From Streptohalobacillus salinus (GTDB lineage Bacteria > Bacillota > Bacilli > Bacillales > Amphibacillaceae): a DNA stretch of 64,000 bases. This document shows positions 1 through 10,861 of this stretch, piece by piece. Every line of letters starts with the position of its first letter. Position 1 is the first letter of the stretch. The stretch spans positions 1 through 64,000 of the forward strand of contig NZ_QJJR01000008.1 of NCBI RefSeq assembly GCF_003201605.1. The letters run 5' to 3'. The notes under the pieces are model-generated. The model did not search any database, was not told the DNA's origin, and was given only the letters and a program-made list of their open reading frames with translations. The translations under genes and the position numbers were made by a program.

Positions 1-26
1 GCTGTCCATTTCTTATTTTTACGCAT
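1..26 (-). CDS. Possible 5' end of a gene cut by the window edge
   Basis: An ATG at position 26 on the minus strand opens a frame reading MRKNKKWT to the edge. AGGAG lies eight bases upstream, a normal ribosome-binding-site distance. Only eight complete codons are visible, so no function can be given. It would be the next gene after phoU in the pst direction. Confidence 0.35.
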
Positions 27-34
27 AAAAAACA

Positions 35-88
35 CTCCTAATAAAGTAGTAGAATTTTTATTATTTCTACTGTCTACTTTATTAGGAG
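35..88 (-). terminator. Hairpin after phoU, overlapping the next gene's RBS
   Basis: Perfect 15-bp inverted repeat (35-49 with 74-88), 24-nt loop, followed on the minus strand by a run of six T. It fits a rho-independent terminator for the pst-phoU operon. Its 3' arm also contains the AGGAG of the small frame starting at 26, so it could hide that RBS. Confidence 0.7.
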
Positions 89-120
89 CATATCAATATA
101 TTCTGGTGACGTCTTTTCTA

Positions 121-780
121 TTAACGATTCAAATCAAACGTTTCACCTTTTACTAAGTACATAATGTTTTCAGCAACATTGGTGAGGTGGTCACCAAATC
201 GTTCAATATAACGCGCACAAAATGCAACTTGCATAATTAATTGAATTTCAACACTACGATTGGCGGAATTTGACAACATATCTTTCAATACTTTACCGAA
301 TAATTCATCAATTTTATCATCTTCGTCTGACAATTGCTTTGCTTTATGAATATCCTCTTCATTGTATGCTTCAATAGCCAAATCAATCATCGCATTTGCA
401 ATTTTCGCCATATCTGTCAAACGCGGATCAATTGTTAGATGATGATCGGGACCTAAATGTATCGCAGAACGCGCAATATTTTTCGCGTTATCTGCCATTC
501 GCTCAATATCCGTCGCTAAACGAATAGCCGCAATCAGTTTTCGTAAATCGGTTGCTACCGGTTGTTGTTTCGCGATCAATAGGATTGCAGATTCATTAAT
601 AGCTAAATCCAATTCATCCAGCGCCTTGTCGTCTTCAATCAATTGTTTCGATTCATCAATATCAGAAGCATACAACGCTTTAACCGAACGATTGAGTTGT
701 TCTTGACTTGCTTTTAATAAGGCAATCACCTTTTGTTTCACTTCATTTAATTCGTTTTCAAACTGCTCTCTACCTGCCAT
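121..780 (-). CDS. phoU: Phosphate signalling protein PhoU
   Basis: A 219-residue all-helical protein built of two repeated three-helix bundles, the PhoU fold. The repeat is visible as two similar segments: IRLATDIERMADNAKNIA near residues 85-102 and FCARYIERFGDHLTNVAE near 185-203, each with the acidic metal-contacting E/D residues of the family. PhoU links the Pst transporter to the PhoR sensor and represses phosphate uptake signalling when phosphate is plentiful. It is the last gene of pstS-pstC-pstA-pstB-phoU and follows pstB by 21 bases. B. subtilis has no phoU in its pst operon, so this arrangement is the more common bacterial one. Confidence 0.95.
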   Translation of the reverse strand: MAGREQFENELNEVKQKVIALLKASQEQLNRSVKALYASDIDESKQLIEDDKALDELDLAINESAILLIAKQQPVATDLRKLIAAIRLATDIERMADNAKNIARSAIHLGPDHHLTIDPRLTDMAKIANAMIDLAIEAYNEEDIHKAKQLSDEDDKIDELFGKVLKDMLSNSANRSVEIQLIMQVAFCARYIERFGDHLTNVAENIMYLVKGETFDLNR

Positions 781-801
781 GTTTATCTATTCCTCCTCAA
801 T

Positions 802-1608
802 TTAACCAAAGCGCCCTGTAATGTAGTCTTCCGTCCGTTTATCTTTCGGATTTTGGAAAATAGCATCAGTTTCATCATATTCAATTAATTCACCATTCAA
901 CATGAATGCTGTTTTATCAGAAATACGGGCTGCTTGTTGCATGTTGTGTGTAACAATTACAATTGAAAAATCTTTTTTTAATTCTTGGATTAATTCTTCT
1001 ACTTTTAAAGTAGATTTGGGATCTAAAGCTGAGGTCGGTTCATCCATAAGAATAACGTCAGGTTCAATTGCTAATGCACGCGCAATACAAAGACGCTGTT
1101 GCTGACCGCCAGATAGACCGTAGGCATTTTCTTTTAAGCGGTCCTTTACTTCTTCCCAAATTGCGGCCCCTTTTAAACTACTTTCAACAATTGTATCCAA
1201 TGTTTTTTTATCTTTTATCCCATGAATTCTCGGACCATATGCAACATTATCATAAATTGATTTCGGAAATGGATTTGGTTTTTGAAAAACCATGCCCACT
1301 TTTGTACGTAAATCTTCTACCATAAAAGAACGATCTAAAATATTTTGGTCACGGTAGCTAATTTTTCCGGAAGTTTTCACACTAGGTACCAATTCGACCA
1401 TTCGATTTAATGTTTTTAAAAACGTTGATTTACCACAACCAGACGGTCCAATGATTGCTGTAACCTTTTTTTCATAAATGGGAAAGTTAATATTTTTTAA
1501 TGCATGTGTATCACCATACCATAAATTTAAGTCATCTGTATTATAAACAACAGCCGTATTTTCTTTTTCATTCGCTTTTGCTTTAACTTCTGAAACGTAT
1601 TTCATCAT
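802..1608 (-). CDS. pstB: Phosphate ABC transporter ATP-binding protein PstB
   Basis: ABC ATPase of 268 residues that powers high-affinity phosphate import. Walker A is GPSGCGKST, the signature is LSGGQQQR, Walker B is [12 protein letters not shown], and the switch histidine lies in IVTHNMQQA. The pattern [13 protein letters not shown] near the start is typical of PstB. A longer reading frame extends upstream into pstA, but the ATG at 1608 has GGGGAG six bases before it and gives the usual length. The next codon (1605) is also ATG. It sits between pstA and phoU. Confidence 0.96.
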   Translation of the reverse strand: MMKYVSEVKAKANEKENTAVVYNTDDLNLWYGDTHALKNINFPIYEKKVTAIIGPSGCGKSTFLKTLNRMVELVPSVKTSGKISYRDQNILDRSFMVEDLRTKVGMVFQKPNPFPKSIYDNVAYGPRIHGIKDKKTLDTIVESSLKGAAIWEEVKDRLKENAYGLSGGQQQRLCIARALAIEPDVILMDEPTSALDPKSTLKVEELIQELKKDFSIVIVTHNMQQAARISDKTAFMLNGELIEYDETDAIFQNPKDKRTEDYITGRFG

Positions 1609-1621
1609 TGAAGACTCCCCT

Positions 1622-2506
1622 TTAATATCGTCTTTGGAATTTATTTCGGATAATGATTGCAACTGAGTTAAGAATGAATAGCATGAGCAATAGGACAATA
1701 ATCGTTGCAGATGCTAAAAATTTATACTCTTCTACGAGCGATGAATCTAGTGTCCAATAATAAATTTGCATTGGTAACACGGTAAAGCGATCCATTAAAC
1801 CATTAGGAAATGGAAGTAATAACGCTGGAATCCCAAGCACAACAAGTGGTGCCGTTTCGCCAATCGCGCGAGACAAGGCTAGAATGGTTCCAGTTAGAAT
1901 ACCTGGTAACGATGCTGGGAGTATTATATTTTTAACAGTTTGCCATTTAGTGGCCCCTAAACCAATCGATGCTTCGCTTAAAAAACCTGGTACTGCTCGA
2001 ATCGCTTCTTGGCTAGAAACAATCACAATTGGTAATACAAGCAAGGATAGGGTTAATCCGCCTGCTAAAACGACACTTCCTAGATTTAAAGCAGAAGCAA
2101 AAATAGTCATTCCTAAAATACCATAAACAATCGACGGAACACCCGATAAATTTGAGATATTCGTTTGAATGATTGCTTGGAATTTGCCTTTTTTTGCGTA
2201 CAATTCATTATAAATGGCAGTGGCAATCCCTAAAATCATCGTAACGGGAACAACGACCGCCATAAGCCACATTGTTCCTAAAATAGCACCCATAATCCCC
2301 GCGCGATCTGGGTCTGTTGATAGCTTTCCGGTTAAGAAATTCCAATCGATAAATCGAATCCCTTCAGAAATCACTTGATATAGTAACACACCTAACACCA
2401 TGATTCCAAACGTCGTTGCTAAAAAGAAAATCGCTTTAAAGATATTATTACTCATCACGCGACGTTTCATTCGTGCTTTTACTTTTTGATCTGTTAAACT
2501 ATGCAT
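1622..2506 (-). CDS. pstA: Phosphate ABC transporter permease PstA
   Basis: Inner-membrane permease of 294 residues with about six transmembrane helices, partner of PstC in the phosphate channel. The EAA-loop motif is seen as [29 protein letters not shown], and [14 protein letters not shown] is the conserved PstA segment. Its start codon overlaps the pstC stop by one base (TAATG), indicating translational coupling. It is followed 13 bases later by pstB. Confidence 0.95.
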   Translation of the reverse strand: MHSLTDQKVKARMKRRVMSNNIFKAIFFLATTFGIMVLGVLLYQVISEGIRFIDWNFLTGKLSTDPDRAGIMGAILGTMWLMAVVVPVTMILGIATAIYNELYAKKGKFQAIIQTNISNLSGVPSIVYGILGMTIFASALNLGSVVLAGGLTLSLLVLPIVIVSSQEAIRAVPGFLSEASIGLGATKWQTVKNIILPASLPGILTGTILALSRAIGETAPLVVLGIPALLLPFPNGLMDRFTVLPMQIYYWTLDSSLVEEYKFLASATIIVLLLMLFILNSVAIIIRNKFQRRY

Positions 2507-3456
2507 TAATATTCCTCCCTAAAGCGACGAGAAATGTATCGAGCCAGTACATTCATTAGTAAAGTGAAAACAAATAGTGTCATCGCAACAGCGTATAAGC
2601 TGTAATAAATTGTTGAACCTGGGCTTGCATCCCCGCCTGCAACTTCAACGACATAAGCGGTCATTGTTTGCATCGATTGCGTTAAATCAAATGTGAAGTT
2701 CTTTGAACTACCACTAGCGATTGCGACAATCATGGTCTCACCAATCGCACGTGAAATCCCTAAAACAAAAGAAGCAACAATTCCAGAGAATGCAGCTGGA
2801 ACTACGACCCTTAATGTAACCTCGAGTTTAGTTGCGCCTAGCGCTAAGGCTCCTTCACGCATGGCGTTAGGTACGCTGCTCATCGCGTCTTCCGAAAGTG
2901 ATGCAATCATCGGGATAATCATAATCCCCATCACTAAACCTGGTGCTAAAATATTCGTTGCACCTAGTTCAGGAATAAATTGACGTAAGAATGGCGTAAC
3001 AAATGTAAAAGCAAAAAAACCATAAACAATCGTCGGAATACCCGCAAGAACTTCTAGTGCAGGTTTTAAAGTCCGGCGTGTTTTATCCGTTGCATATTCA
3101 CTTAAGTAAATAGCAGTCATCATCCCGATTGGTCCTGCTACGACCATGGCAATCAGAGAAGAAATTATTGTTCCATTCACAAGCGGTAACACACCAAATT
3201 CAGGATTTTGACTCAACGGTCTAAGTACTGTGCCTGTAAAAAATTCAATAATTGAAACGCGTTGGAAAAATTCAAACGTCTCTGAAATCAAAACAAATAC
3301 AATACCTACTGTTGTGAGAATCGAGACCATCGCAAACACGAGTAATATACTCGGTACTGCTTTTTCTCCAAAAGAAAGTAAAGATTTTTTTTGCTTGTTT
3401 TTTTCAATTAAGCTTTTTACACGCACAGTCTGCGTCTGTTCTTCTTTATTATTCAC
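2506..3456 (-). CDS. pstC: Phosphate ABC transporter permease PstC
   Basis: Permease of 316 residues with about six membrane helices. EVLAGIPTIVYGFFAF is the PstC counterpart of the PstA GVPSIVYG segment, and EGALALGATKLEVTLRVVVPAAFSGIVAS is the EAA loop that docks on PstB. A charged cytoplasmic tail of about 35 residues precedes the first helix. It lies between pstS and pstA and is coupled to pstA by a one-base overlap. Confidence 0.95.
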   Translation of the reverse strand: MNNKEEQTQTVRVKSLIEKNKQKKSLLSFGEKAVPSILLVFAMVSILTTVGIVFVLISETFEFFQRVSIIEFFTGTVLRPLSQNPEFGVLPLVNGTIISSLIAMVVAGPIGMMTAIYLSEYATDKTRRTLKPALEVLAGIPTIVYGFFAFTFVTPFLRQFIPELGATNILAPGLVMGIMIIPMIASLSEDAMSSVPNAMREGALALGATKLEVTLRVVVPAAFSGIVASFVLGISRAIGETMIVAIASGSSKNFTFDLTQSMQTMTAYVVEVAGGDASPGSTIYYSLYAVAMTLFVFTLLMNVLARYISRRFREEY

Positions 3457-3521
3457 TTTAAACCCACCTTTTTATAAAGCGTGACAAGTTGAGCGGGTAT
3501 CCGCTCAACTCGTCAAACCAT

Positions 3522-4478
3522 CTATTCAGTTAATCCTTTTAAGAAATCTACTTCTGTTTGAACCTCTTCTTCAGGCAACGGTGCGAAACCAGTTTCACCT
3601 GCGAAGGTGTTGACATTCTCCATTAAATAAATAGCATAATCTAACACTTGCGCTTTTTCTTCCGCATGATTCAAGTTCAAGTAAGTAAAGACTGGACGTG
3701 TAAATGGTGCATAAGCGCCGTCCTCACTAATTGTGTCTAACGATGGTTCAACCGGTCCATCACCAAAGTCAACATGTACAGCCCCTAATTGATCTTGATT
3801 GTTTACATAATATCCAAAACCAAAGAATCCAATGGCGTTTTCATCTTGATTCACTAACGTAACTAGGGTTGAATAATCTTGTTGAAGATCAACATCTGAT
3901 TTTAAATCTGCTTCTTCTAAAATACTTTCATAGAAAAATTCATAGGTTCCGTGATTTTCATTTGGACCATATGTGTTAATTTTCTCATCTGGCCATTCAG
4001 GATTAATGTCCGACCAGTTGTTAATGTCACTATCTGCTTTAAAAATATTAATGACTTGCTCTTCTGTTAATTCAGTTGCCCAGTCATTATCAGGGTGAAT
4101 AACAAATGTCAAACCATCTAGTGCAACTTTCAATTCTTTTACTTCAATTCCTAATTCATCTGCTGTTTGTTGTTCTTCTGTTTTGATTTGTCGAGAGGCA
4201 TCGTTAAAATCCGTGCCATCTTCTTCTAAGAATTTCTTGAATCCAGCACTTGTACCAGATCGAGCAACTTCAACTGAAACACCTTCGCCTTCAGTCAACA
4301 TGTACTCTTCCGCAATACGAGCCATTAAAGGATATACCGTACCAGAACCGTCTACTGCAACACTACCTGACAACTCATCAGTGCTCTCAGCATCCGATGA
4401 ATCGTCACCACATGCAACCAAAACACTTGATAACACGACTAAAGCTAAAGTAAGTAAAAGCCATTTCATTTTTTTCAT
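3522..4478 (-). CDS. pstS: Phosphate-binding lipoprotein PstS
   Basis: Extracellular solute-binding lipoprotein of 318 residues that captures phosphate for PstCAB. From the ATG at 4478 the protein starts with a KK-rich n-region, a hydrophobic core and the lipobox LVAC, giving a lipid-anchored cysteine. Phosphate-contact motifs are visible: DGSGTVYPL near the start and RSGTSAGFKKF further on. The reading frame continues upstream, but GGAGG nine bases before 4478 fixes the start. The mature protein is strongly acidic, which fits a surface protein of a halotolerant species (inference). Confidence 0.95.
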   Translation of the reverse strand: MKKMKWLLLTLALVVLSSVLVACGDDSSDAESTDELSGSVAVDGSGTVYPLMARIAEEYMLTEGEGVSVEVARSGTSAGFKKFLEEDGTDFNDASRQIKTEEQQTADELGIEVKELKVALDGLTFVIHPDNDWATELTEEQVINIFKADSDINNWSDINPEWPDEKINTYGPNENHGTYEFFYESILEEADLKSDVDLQQDYSTLVTLVNQDENAIGFFGFGYYVNNQDQLGAVHVDFGDGPVEPSLDTISEDGAYAPFTRPVFTYLNLNHAEEKAQVLDYAIYLMENVNTFAGETGFAPLPEEEVQTEVDFLKGLTE

Positions 4479-4541
4479 AAGATACGTCCTCCTTGTATTT
4501 GCTTTCTCTTTTTTAATGCGGCTTATCTTTGCCACACATTC

Positions 4542-4595
4542 ATCATAACTGATGAACATGAAGCTATCGTTAATTGAATGTAAAGAACATGTAAA
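4542..4595 (-). promoter_or_regulatory. PhoP box and promoter of the pst operon
   Basis: Four hexamers at an exact 11-base period on the minus strand: TTTACA (4590-4595), TTTACA (4579-4584), TTAACG (4568-4573) and TTCATG (4557-4562). They resemble the PhoP-binding TT(A/T/C)ACA repeats of Bacillus. A possible -10, TATGAT (4542-4547), follows nine bases later, so the repeats would stand in for the -35, as in known PhoP-activated promoters. Confidence 0.8.
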
Positions 4596-4678
4596 CTTCA
4601 TAAAGGTCACCCGTGTCCCCTTAATTTGCGTTTTACTCCTTATGTATGCCTAAATGTAATGGGTAACCACGTAAAAAA

Positions 4679-4712
4679 GCATGAAGAATGCAACTTCTGC
4701 AAACTTCGTGCT
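4679..4712 (-). terminator. Terminator after dtd
   Basis: A nine-base stem (4679-4687 with 4704-4712) is followed by a six-T run on the minus strand and a T-run on the plus strand. It lies just past the dtd stop and separates relA-dtd from pst. Confidence 0.7.
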
Positions 4713-4725
4713 TTTTATTGTCTAC

Positions 4726-5184
4726 CTAACCTTTCTTATGACGTTCTTCGCTATCAATCACTAACGTTACCGGCCCATCATTCACTAATTCAACATCCAT
4801 CATTTCACCAAACCGACCTGTTTCAACAGGTACACCTAAAGCTTCCACCTGCTCATTAAAATAGTGATAAAGTGGTTCTGCAACATCAGGCTTTGCTGCT
4901 TCCATAAAGTTTGGCCGCCGGCCTTTACGGGTGTCGCTGTATAAAGTGAACTGAGAAATCGAAAGAACCGCACCCTTAAAAGCCAAAACAGAGTCATTCA
5001 TTTTTCCATTCTCATCCTCAAATACACGCAGGTGTACTAACTTGTTTGCTAAGTAATTGGCATCATCTTTTGTATCTGTATGCGTGATTCCTACTAAGAC
5101 AACACATCCGGCTTTAATGGCACCGACAACTTCTTGATTAACGGTAACTTGTCCTTCCTTTACGCGCTGAACAACAATCTTCAC
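4726..5184 (-). CDS. dtd: D-aminoacyl-tRNA deacylase
   Basis: DTD of 152 residues hydrolyses D-amino acids from mischarged tRNA. Both family signatures are present: SQFTLYSD (residues about 79-86), holding the active-site threonine region, and [10 protein letters not shown] near the C-terminus with the cross-subunit Gly-Pro motif. Translation starts at a GTG with AAAGGA upstream. It lies 14 bases after relA, the usual neighbour in Bacillota. Confidence 0.95.
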   Translation of the reverse strand: MKIVVQRVKEGQVTVNQEVVGAIKAGCVVLVGITHTDTKDDANYLANKLVHLRVFEDENGKMNDSVLAFKGAVLSISQFTLYSDTRKGRRPNFMEAAKPDVAEPLYHYFNEQVEALGVPVETGRFGEMMDVELVNDGPVTLVIDSEERHKKG

Positions 5185-5198
5185 ACTAACAATCCTTT

Positions 5199-7397
5199 CT
5201 ATTGAATCACACGCTCAACGGTGTAAACATCTTTAATTTGTTTTAATCGCTCAACAACTTTACGTAAATGTTGAACATTCTGGATAAGAATCGTTAAATG
5301 AATGATTACCATTTTGTTTCGGTCTGATTTCCCGTTCACTCCGATAATGTTTGTACCAATTTCGTTCACACTCTGTAGCACATCATTCAGTAACCCACGA
5401 CGATCATATCCGGAAATCTCAATATCGACATGATATTGTTTTTGTGATGTTTGATTGTCTTCCCATTCCACTGTTAGGAGTCGATCTTTTGCTTCTTCAA
5501 CATTTACGTTTGGACAATCTTTACGATGCACGGTCACACCGCGTCCTTTTGTGATAAACCCAACAATTTCATCACCCGGTACCGGATTACAACATTTTGC
5601 TAAGCGAACAAGTAGATTGTCAACACCCTCAACTTTTACACCAGAAGGTTTACCTTTAGATGGTTTAGCTTTTTGTTTTTGTTGCACCTTCTCAATACTT
5701 TCTTCTAACTCTTGTTTAGCTTCTTTTTGGCGGAATTTATCCGTTAAGCGGGTCGCAATTTGTGAAGCAGTAATGCCTTGATACCCAACTGCTGCATACA
5801 TATCTTCAACACTTATAAAGTTAAAACGATCGGCAATATTTTGCAAGTTTTCAGTATTCAACACTTCTTTAGGATCGAAACCTGTATGTCGTACTTCTTT
5901 ATCGACAAGTTCTTTCCCTTTCACAACATTTTCTTCACGTTGCTGTTTTTTAAAGAATTGTTTAATTTTATTTTTCGCTTGTGATGTTTGCGTCATTTTC
6001 AACCAATCGCGTGAAGGGCCATACGAATGCTTCGATGTCATTACTTCAACAATATCCCCATTATGCAATTGATAATCGAGTGGCTCCATCTTCCCGTTTA
6101 CGCGAGCACCGATTGTGTGGTTTCCCACTTCAGTGTGGATTTTAAAAGCGAAATCAATCGGTACGGAACCTTTTGGTAATTCGATAACATCACCTTTAGG
6201 GGTAAACACGTAAACAAGATCGGCAAATAATTCTACCTTAAGTGATTCCATAAATTCTTCTGCATCATGCGTATCACTTTGCGATTCTAAAATTTCTCTG
6301 AACCATGCCAGTTTTTCTTCGGGATTTGCTTTTCCTTTATTTAATGCTTTACCCTCTTTATATGCCCAATGGGCTGCAATCCCGTATTCAGCAATCTCAT
6401 GCATATCTTTGGTGCGAATTTGGACCTCGAGTGGTGCACCTTTCGGTCCAATGACCGTTGTGTGCAGCGATTGATAAAGGTTTGGCTTCGGCATCGCAAT
6501 ATAATCTTTAAATCGACCAGGCATCGGTTTCCAACAAGTATGAATAATACCAAGTACCGCATAACAATCTTTGATGCTATCAACAATAATCCGCACTGCG
6601 AGTAAATCGTATATTTCATTGAATTGTTTATTTTGTAGAACCATCTTACGATAAATGCTATACAAATGTTTAGGACGTCCTGAAAATTCAGCATCAATGC
6701 TGACATCTGATAATTGATTTTTCACTTCTGTAATAACTTGTTCTAAATACTGTTCACGTTCTTCTCGCTTTTGTTTCATTAGATTAACAATACGATAATA
6801 CTGTTGCGGATTTAAATAACGCAAGCTTGCATCTTCCAGCTCCCATTTAATTGCTGAAATACCTAATCGATGAGCAAGTGGTGCGAATATTTCTAACGTT
6901 TCATTTGCAATACGTCGCTGTTTTTCTGGTGGGAGATGTTTAAGTGTACGCATGTTGTGCATCCGGTCAGCTAATTTAATTAATATCACACGGATATCTT
7001 TTGACATTGCAACAAACATTTTTCGGTGATTTTCGGCCTGTTGTGCTTCTTTCGACTTGTATTCGATCTTTCCAAGTTTTGTTACACCATCAACCAGCAT
7101 TGCTACTTCATTACTAAATGCCTCAGCAATTTCCTCTAGGGTAATTGGTGTATCTTCAACGACATCGTGCAAAAAGCCACTCGCAACGGTTTCTTTGTCT
7201 AAACCTAACTCAACAAGAATACCTGCGACTTGGATAGGGTGAATAATATATGGTTCCCCCGACCGTCTGAATTGCTCTTTATGGGCTTCTTCTGCATATA
7301 GGTAAGCGCGTTTGACAAATGCGACGTCATCTTTTGAAAGATAAGTTGTTGCTTGATCAAGCACTTCCTCCGCTGTTAATATTTTGTCTCTTCCCAT
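5199..7397 (-). CDS. relA: Bifunctional (p)ppGpp synthetase/hydrolase Rel
   Basis: Long RSH enzyme of about 732 residues that makes and degrades the alarmone (p)ppGpp. Domains in order: HD hydrolase with HDVVED (near residue 75), intact for hydrolysis; synthetase with [13 protein letters not shown] and [14 protein letters not shown] domain; the conserved-cysteine segment [16 protein letters not shown]; and a C-terminal ACT domain. Both catalytic halves look complete, as expected for the single Rel of Bacillota. The ATG at 7397 is preferred, with GGGTG in front; an in-frame GTG lies three codons upstream. Confidence 0.96.
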   Translation of the reverse strand: MGRDKILTAEEVLDQATTYLSKDDVAFVKRAYLYAEEAHKEQFRRSGEPYIIHPIQVAGILVELGLDKETVASGFLHDVVEDTPITLEEIAEAFSNEVAMLVDGVTKLGKIEYKSKEAQQAENHRKMFVAMSKDIRVILIKLADRMHNMRTLKHLPPEKQRRIANETLEIFAPLAHRLGISAIKWELEDASLRYLNPQQYYRIVNLMKQKREEREQYLEQVITEVKNQLSDVSIDAEFSGRPKHLYSIYRKMVLQNKQFNEIYDLLAVRIIVDSIKDCYAVLGIIHTCWKPMPGRFKDYIAMPKPNLYQSLHTTVIGPKGAPLEVQIRTKDMHEIAEYGIAAHWAYKEGKALNKGKANPEEKLAWFREILESQSDTHDAEEFMESLKVELFADLVYVFTPKGDVIELPKGSVPIDFAFKIHTEVGNHTIGARVNGKMEPLDYQLHNGDIVEVMTSKHSYGPSRDWLKMTQTSQAKNKIKQFFKKQQREENVVKGKELVDKEVRHTGFDPKEVLNTENLQNIADRFNFISVEDMYAAVGYQGITASQIATRLTDKFRQKEAKQELEESIEKVQQKQKAKPSKGKPSGVKVEGVDNLLVRLAKCCNPVPGDEIVGFITKGRGVTVHRKDCPNVNVEEAKDRLLTVEWEDNQTSQKQYHVDIEISGYDRRGLLNDVLQSVNEIGTNIIGVNGKSDRNKMVIIHLTILIQNVQHLRKVVERLKQIKDVYTVERVIQ

Positions 7398-7554
7398 AAT
7401 TATCACCCTAGCCCCTTTTTAAATTCGATTTATATCTCTTTTCCTGTGTTGTTATCATAACATGAATGTCTCATATTTTATATTATTTTAAAAGTAACTG
7501 TAAATAGCAACTTTCCTGATCAACGTATATATGTAATAAGAATTATATGTATAT

Positions 7555-7585
7555 AAAAGCACACCTAAAGGCAAGGTGTGCTTTT
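7555..7585 (-). terminator. Terminator after apt
   Basis: Perfect 11-bp stem (7555-7565 with 7575-7585) with a nine-base loop, located directly after the apt stop. It probably ends the recJ-apt transcript before relA. Confidence 0.75.
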
Positions 7586-7589
7586 GTGC

Positions 7590-8102
7590 TTAATATTGCA
7601 TTAACGTAAGAACATCGTTACCTTTTAACTTATCTCGACCATTGAGGTAAGTTAATTCAATCAAGAATGCACAACCGACAACCACACCACCAAGTTCTTC
7701 GACAAGTTTGATTGTCGCTTCAATTGTTCCACCAGTCGCTAATAAATCATCCGTTATCAACACGCGTTGACCGGGTTTAATCGCATCTTTGTGTATCGTC
7801 AATACATCTTTTCCATATTCTAAGCCGTAATCAACTTTAATCACTTCGCGTGGTAGTTTACCCATTTTACGTACTGGTGCAAAACCAATCTCAAGCGCAT
7901 AAGAAACTGGGCAACCAACAATAAAACCACGAGCTTCAGGTCCGACAACGATGTCGACATCTTTTTCTTTAGCATAAGCGACAATTTCATCAACAGCTGA
8001 TTTATAGGCAGTTCCATTATCCATCAATGTTGTAATGTCTTTAAATTGCACCCCTTTTTTCGGCCAATCTTCAACAACGGTAATATACTGTTTATAATCC
8101 AT
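7590..8102 (-). CDS. apt: Adenine phosphoribosyltransferase
   Basis: Enzyme of 170 residues that converts adenine and PRPP to AMP in purine salvage. The PRPP-binding loop reads [14 protein letters not shown], and [12 protein letters not shown] matches the conserved Apt segment. Its start lies 11 bases inside the end of recJ, so the two are translationally linked; the same recJ-apt-relA order occurs in B. subtilis. Confidence 0.96.
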   Translation of the reverse strand: MDYKQYITVVEDWPKKGVQFKDITTLMDNGTAYKSAVDEIVAYAKEKDVDIVVGPEARGFIVGCPVSYALEIGFAPVRKMGKLPREVIKVDYGLEYGKDVLTIHKDAIKPGQRVLITDDLLATGGTIEATIKLVEELGGVVVGCAFLIELTYLNGRDKLKGNDVLTLMQY

Positions 8103-10392
8103 AAACGTTTTCCTCCTCTATAGAGTCGTATGACTCTATCTGACTCAATAGCCAAGTTTTTAAATGATGATAATTTGAATAATATAACATATCTTCAACT
8201 TCTTTTTTTTCAAGCATTGCTTGATAGCGAAGTGATGCTGTTAACGGTTGTTTTTCAACATCAGCATTTACCGTCACAACGTCTCCATTCATTCTAACAA
8301 AGTCCAGCTCAGAAAACACTTGAATTATACACTCAATTTTATTTAATTTCCACCCTTTGTGACGAATTACCAAAGAATCTTCTGTTTTTCGATGATACGT
8401 CTCTTTTTTCAAGATGTAACCATAAAGCCACTTAAACTCTTCTCTAGACGGTATTGCAGCTAAAAAGTCATCATTGGCTTGAAAGCAGAGATAGATATCT
8501 TCTGGCGTTGTCTTTTGCAAAAGGTTTGAAAAATCGACGAGTTTATCCGGTAAATCAACAACGACTAACTGTTTGATTTGTTGATTTTCTTCAAGCATTT
8601 GGTGAGATTTACTGGTGAATGACGGACCAATTACTGGTTGATTAAAATGCACCACTTGATAATCCTCCGTCAATTTAGCATGCAAATCTTTCTGCCAAAA
8701 TTTACGACCACGAAAATCGTGAATTTGCCGTTCCGTTATTCGTACATCTTCAATCATAAATTGGACAGAGCGCGCATTATTCCATTCATTTATTTCTAAT
8801 CGGCCAATACACTCAATTTCAGCATCTGGATGCATATCCGCATAAAGTTCACCCATACCAAAACCAATTGCATTGAGTTGATGTTGATCTTTTTCAAGTT
8901 GTAATTTTAAGTGCGATTTATCAGCGCCTATTTGTCGCTTCTCCTTTGGAAAAGCTTTTAGATAAAAAACAGGTTTAGGGTTAGCCATCCCAAAGGGAGC
9001 TAATTGGTTCAAGTCCTCAACTGATTGAATCACCAACTGTTTAAGGTCAAGCTTAGCATCAACCGTTACCTGTTCTTTATAATCTCCTGGTGCTAAACTA
9101 TTTTCAGCAATTGCATTGAGGGCTTCTCTCACAGTCTCAATATTCTCAATAGTAAGAGTCATTCCTGCGGCTTGGGCATGACCACCAAAAGCAATGAAAT
9201 ATTCACGTATGTCCATGCCGTGCTTAAACAGATCAAATGCATCGATGCTTCGAGCAGATCCTTTAGCAATGCCATCAGCTTCTTTAATTGTTAAGCAAAG
9301 CACCGGTCGTTGGTACTTTCGTAATAACCGTGAAGCAACAATGCCTAGTACCCCTTCATTCCATCCCGCTTTTGCGACAACAATAACGTTTTGATGCAAT
9401 TCCGGTGCTTGTTCTACCAAGGCCTCTGCTTCACTTGCAATTGTTTTTACAATAGCTTGTCGCTCTTGATTAGTTTGATTGATCTGCTCAGCTAAGGCTT
9501 TTGCTTCAGCGACGTCATGTGTTAACAGCAACTCAACCGCTGGCGCAGCATGACCCAGACGTCCGACCGCGTTTAAACGAGGTCCTAAGCCAAAACCAAC
9601 ATCCTGTTCACTTACTTGATCATGAATACCTGAGACTTCTTTTAAAGCAATTAGACCAAGTCGATCCGTCCGCGTTAACATCTCCATCCCAAACTTGGCT
9701 AATATTCTATTCTCACCTTCTAGTGGAACCAAGTCTGCAATCGTTCCAATCGCAACCAAATCTAAAAATTGCTCTGGAAAATAACCGAGTAAATGTTGAC
9801 TCAATTTAAAAGCAACACCTACACCCGCCAACGTTTTAAACGCATAGTTTGGTGACACTTTCGGATGAATTACTGCCAACACATCTGGAACCGTACCTTG
9901 CACTTCGTGATGATCTGTAATAATCACATCAAGACCAAGTGCTTTTGCTTTCTCAAAGGACTCAAAAGCAGCAATACCGGTATCCACAGTAATAATTAAT
10001 GAAAAACCGTCTGCAGCAATTTTCTCAATCGCTTGTGGATTCGGACCATAACCTTCACTAAATCGATTAGGTATGTAATAGTCGCATGCTGCACCCAATT
10101 CGAGCAAGGTTTCCATGATCAAGGCCGTGGACGTTACGCCATCGGAGTCATAATCACCAAATACCATGATTTTTTCATCTGTTTCGATGGCACGCTCAAT
10201 ACGTAATTGCGCTTTATCTATATCTTGTAATAAAGATGGCTCAAGTAAATCCATTAAAGATGGCTTTAGAAATGCTTCTTTTTCTTTATCAGATGATAGC
10301 CCACGTCTATCTAACAAGTCCATTATCATTTGAGCTGGTGCTACTTCTTCACTCATTTTATTAAATAACCAATTTTTCTTACTTTCTAACAT
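8092..10392 (-). CDS. recJ: Single-stranded-DNA exonuclease RecJ
   Basis: A 766-residue 5'-3' ssDNA exonuclease used in recombination and mismatch repair. The DHH phosphoesterase core has [12 protein letters not shown] and ITDHHEV (metal ligands). The DHHA1 domain shows [11 protein letters not shown]. An OB fold and a long C-terminal extension follow, as in Bacillus RecJ. The ATG at 10392 has AGGGGTG upstream. Confidence 0.95.
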   Translation of the reverse strand: MLESKKNWLFNKMSEEVAPAQMIMDLLDRRGLSSDKEKEAFLKPSLMDLLEPSLLQDIDKAQLRIERAIETDEKIMVFGDYDSDGVTSTALIMETLLELGAACDYYIPNRFSEGYGPNPQAIEKIAADGFSLIITVDTGIAAFESFEKAKALGLDVIITDHHEVQGTVPDVLAVIHPKVSPNYAFKTLAGVGVAFKLSQHLLGYFPEQFLDLVAIGTIADLVPLEGENRILAKFGMEMLTRTDRLGLIALKEVSGIHDQVSEQDVGFGLGPRLNAVGRLGHAAPAVELLLTHDVAEAKALAEQINQTNQERQAIVKTIASEAEALVEQAPELHQNVIVVAKAGWNEGVLGIVASRLLRKYQRPVLCLTIKEADGIAKGSARSIDAFDLFKHGMDIREYFIAFGGHAQAAGMTLTIENIETVREALNAIAENSLAPGDYKEQVTVDAKLDLKQLVIQSVEDLNQLAPFGMANPKPVFYLKAFPKEKRQIGADKSHLKLQLEKDQHQLNAIGFGMGELYADMHPDAEIECIGRLEINEWNNARSVQFMIEDVRITERQIHDFRGRKFWQKDLHAKLTEDYQVVHFNQPVIGPSFTSKSHQMLEENQQIKQLVVVDLPDKLVDFSNLLQKTTPEDIYLCFQANDDFLAAIPSREEFKWLYGYILKKETYHRKTEDSLVIRHKGWKLNKIECIIQVFSELDFVRMNGDVVTVNADVEKQPLTASLRYQAMLEKKEVEDMLYYSNYHHLKTWLLSQIESYDSIEEENVYGL

Positions 10393-10452
10393 AAATTCAC
10401 CCCTGACTCGTCTATTATACTAGACAATGTCAGGGGGTTCAAATGTCGTTAA

Positions 10453-10773
10453 CTATTCAATCACTTCGACATCTGCTTCTTCAGTATCCTTTGAATCGGA
10501 TGCATCGTAAGACACAGCAGTTTGTGCGCGAAGCTGTTGGTTTTCCTCTTGCAATTGACGCATTTTTTTCTTTACACCAATTAAATGATAAATCCCAAAA
10601 CCACCGGTGATTAAACCACCAAGTAGTGTCGACACCAAGATCACTAAAATGAGTGGTGACTCACTTTGGAAAAATAAATAATTCACTTCTACAGCTTCTA
10701 CGTTAATAACCGCGAAAGTCGCTACAATTAATGCAAAAAGTAAAGCTAAAATAATGTACGTTTGCCCTTTCAT
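10453..10773 (-). CDS. LapA-domain membrane protein (YrvD-like)
   Basis: A small protein of 106 residues with two hydrophobic helices (about 5-25 and 40-65), separated by an NVEAVEVNYLFFQ segment, then a basic coiled-coil stretch (KKKMRQLQEENQQLRAQ) and an acidic tail. This is the layout of LapA-domain (DUF1049) proteins. B. subtilis has a similar small protein, YrvD, between recJ and secDF. Its biochemical role in Bacillota is not known; in enterobacteria LapA proteins take part in lipopolysaccharide assembly, which cannot apply here. Confidence 0.75.
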   Translation of the reverse strand: MKGQTYIILALLFALIVATFAVINVEAVEVNYLFFQSESPLILVILVSTLLGGLITGGFGIYHLIGVKKKMRQLQEENQQLRAQTAVSYDASDSKDTEEADVEVIE

Positions 10774-10861
10774 ATCTTCACCTCATTTACTAAAAAATAA
10801 CGACAAGTTCAGTTATATTTACCACATGAGCGAGAAATTCAAACCTCAAAAGGTCAGTACG

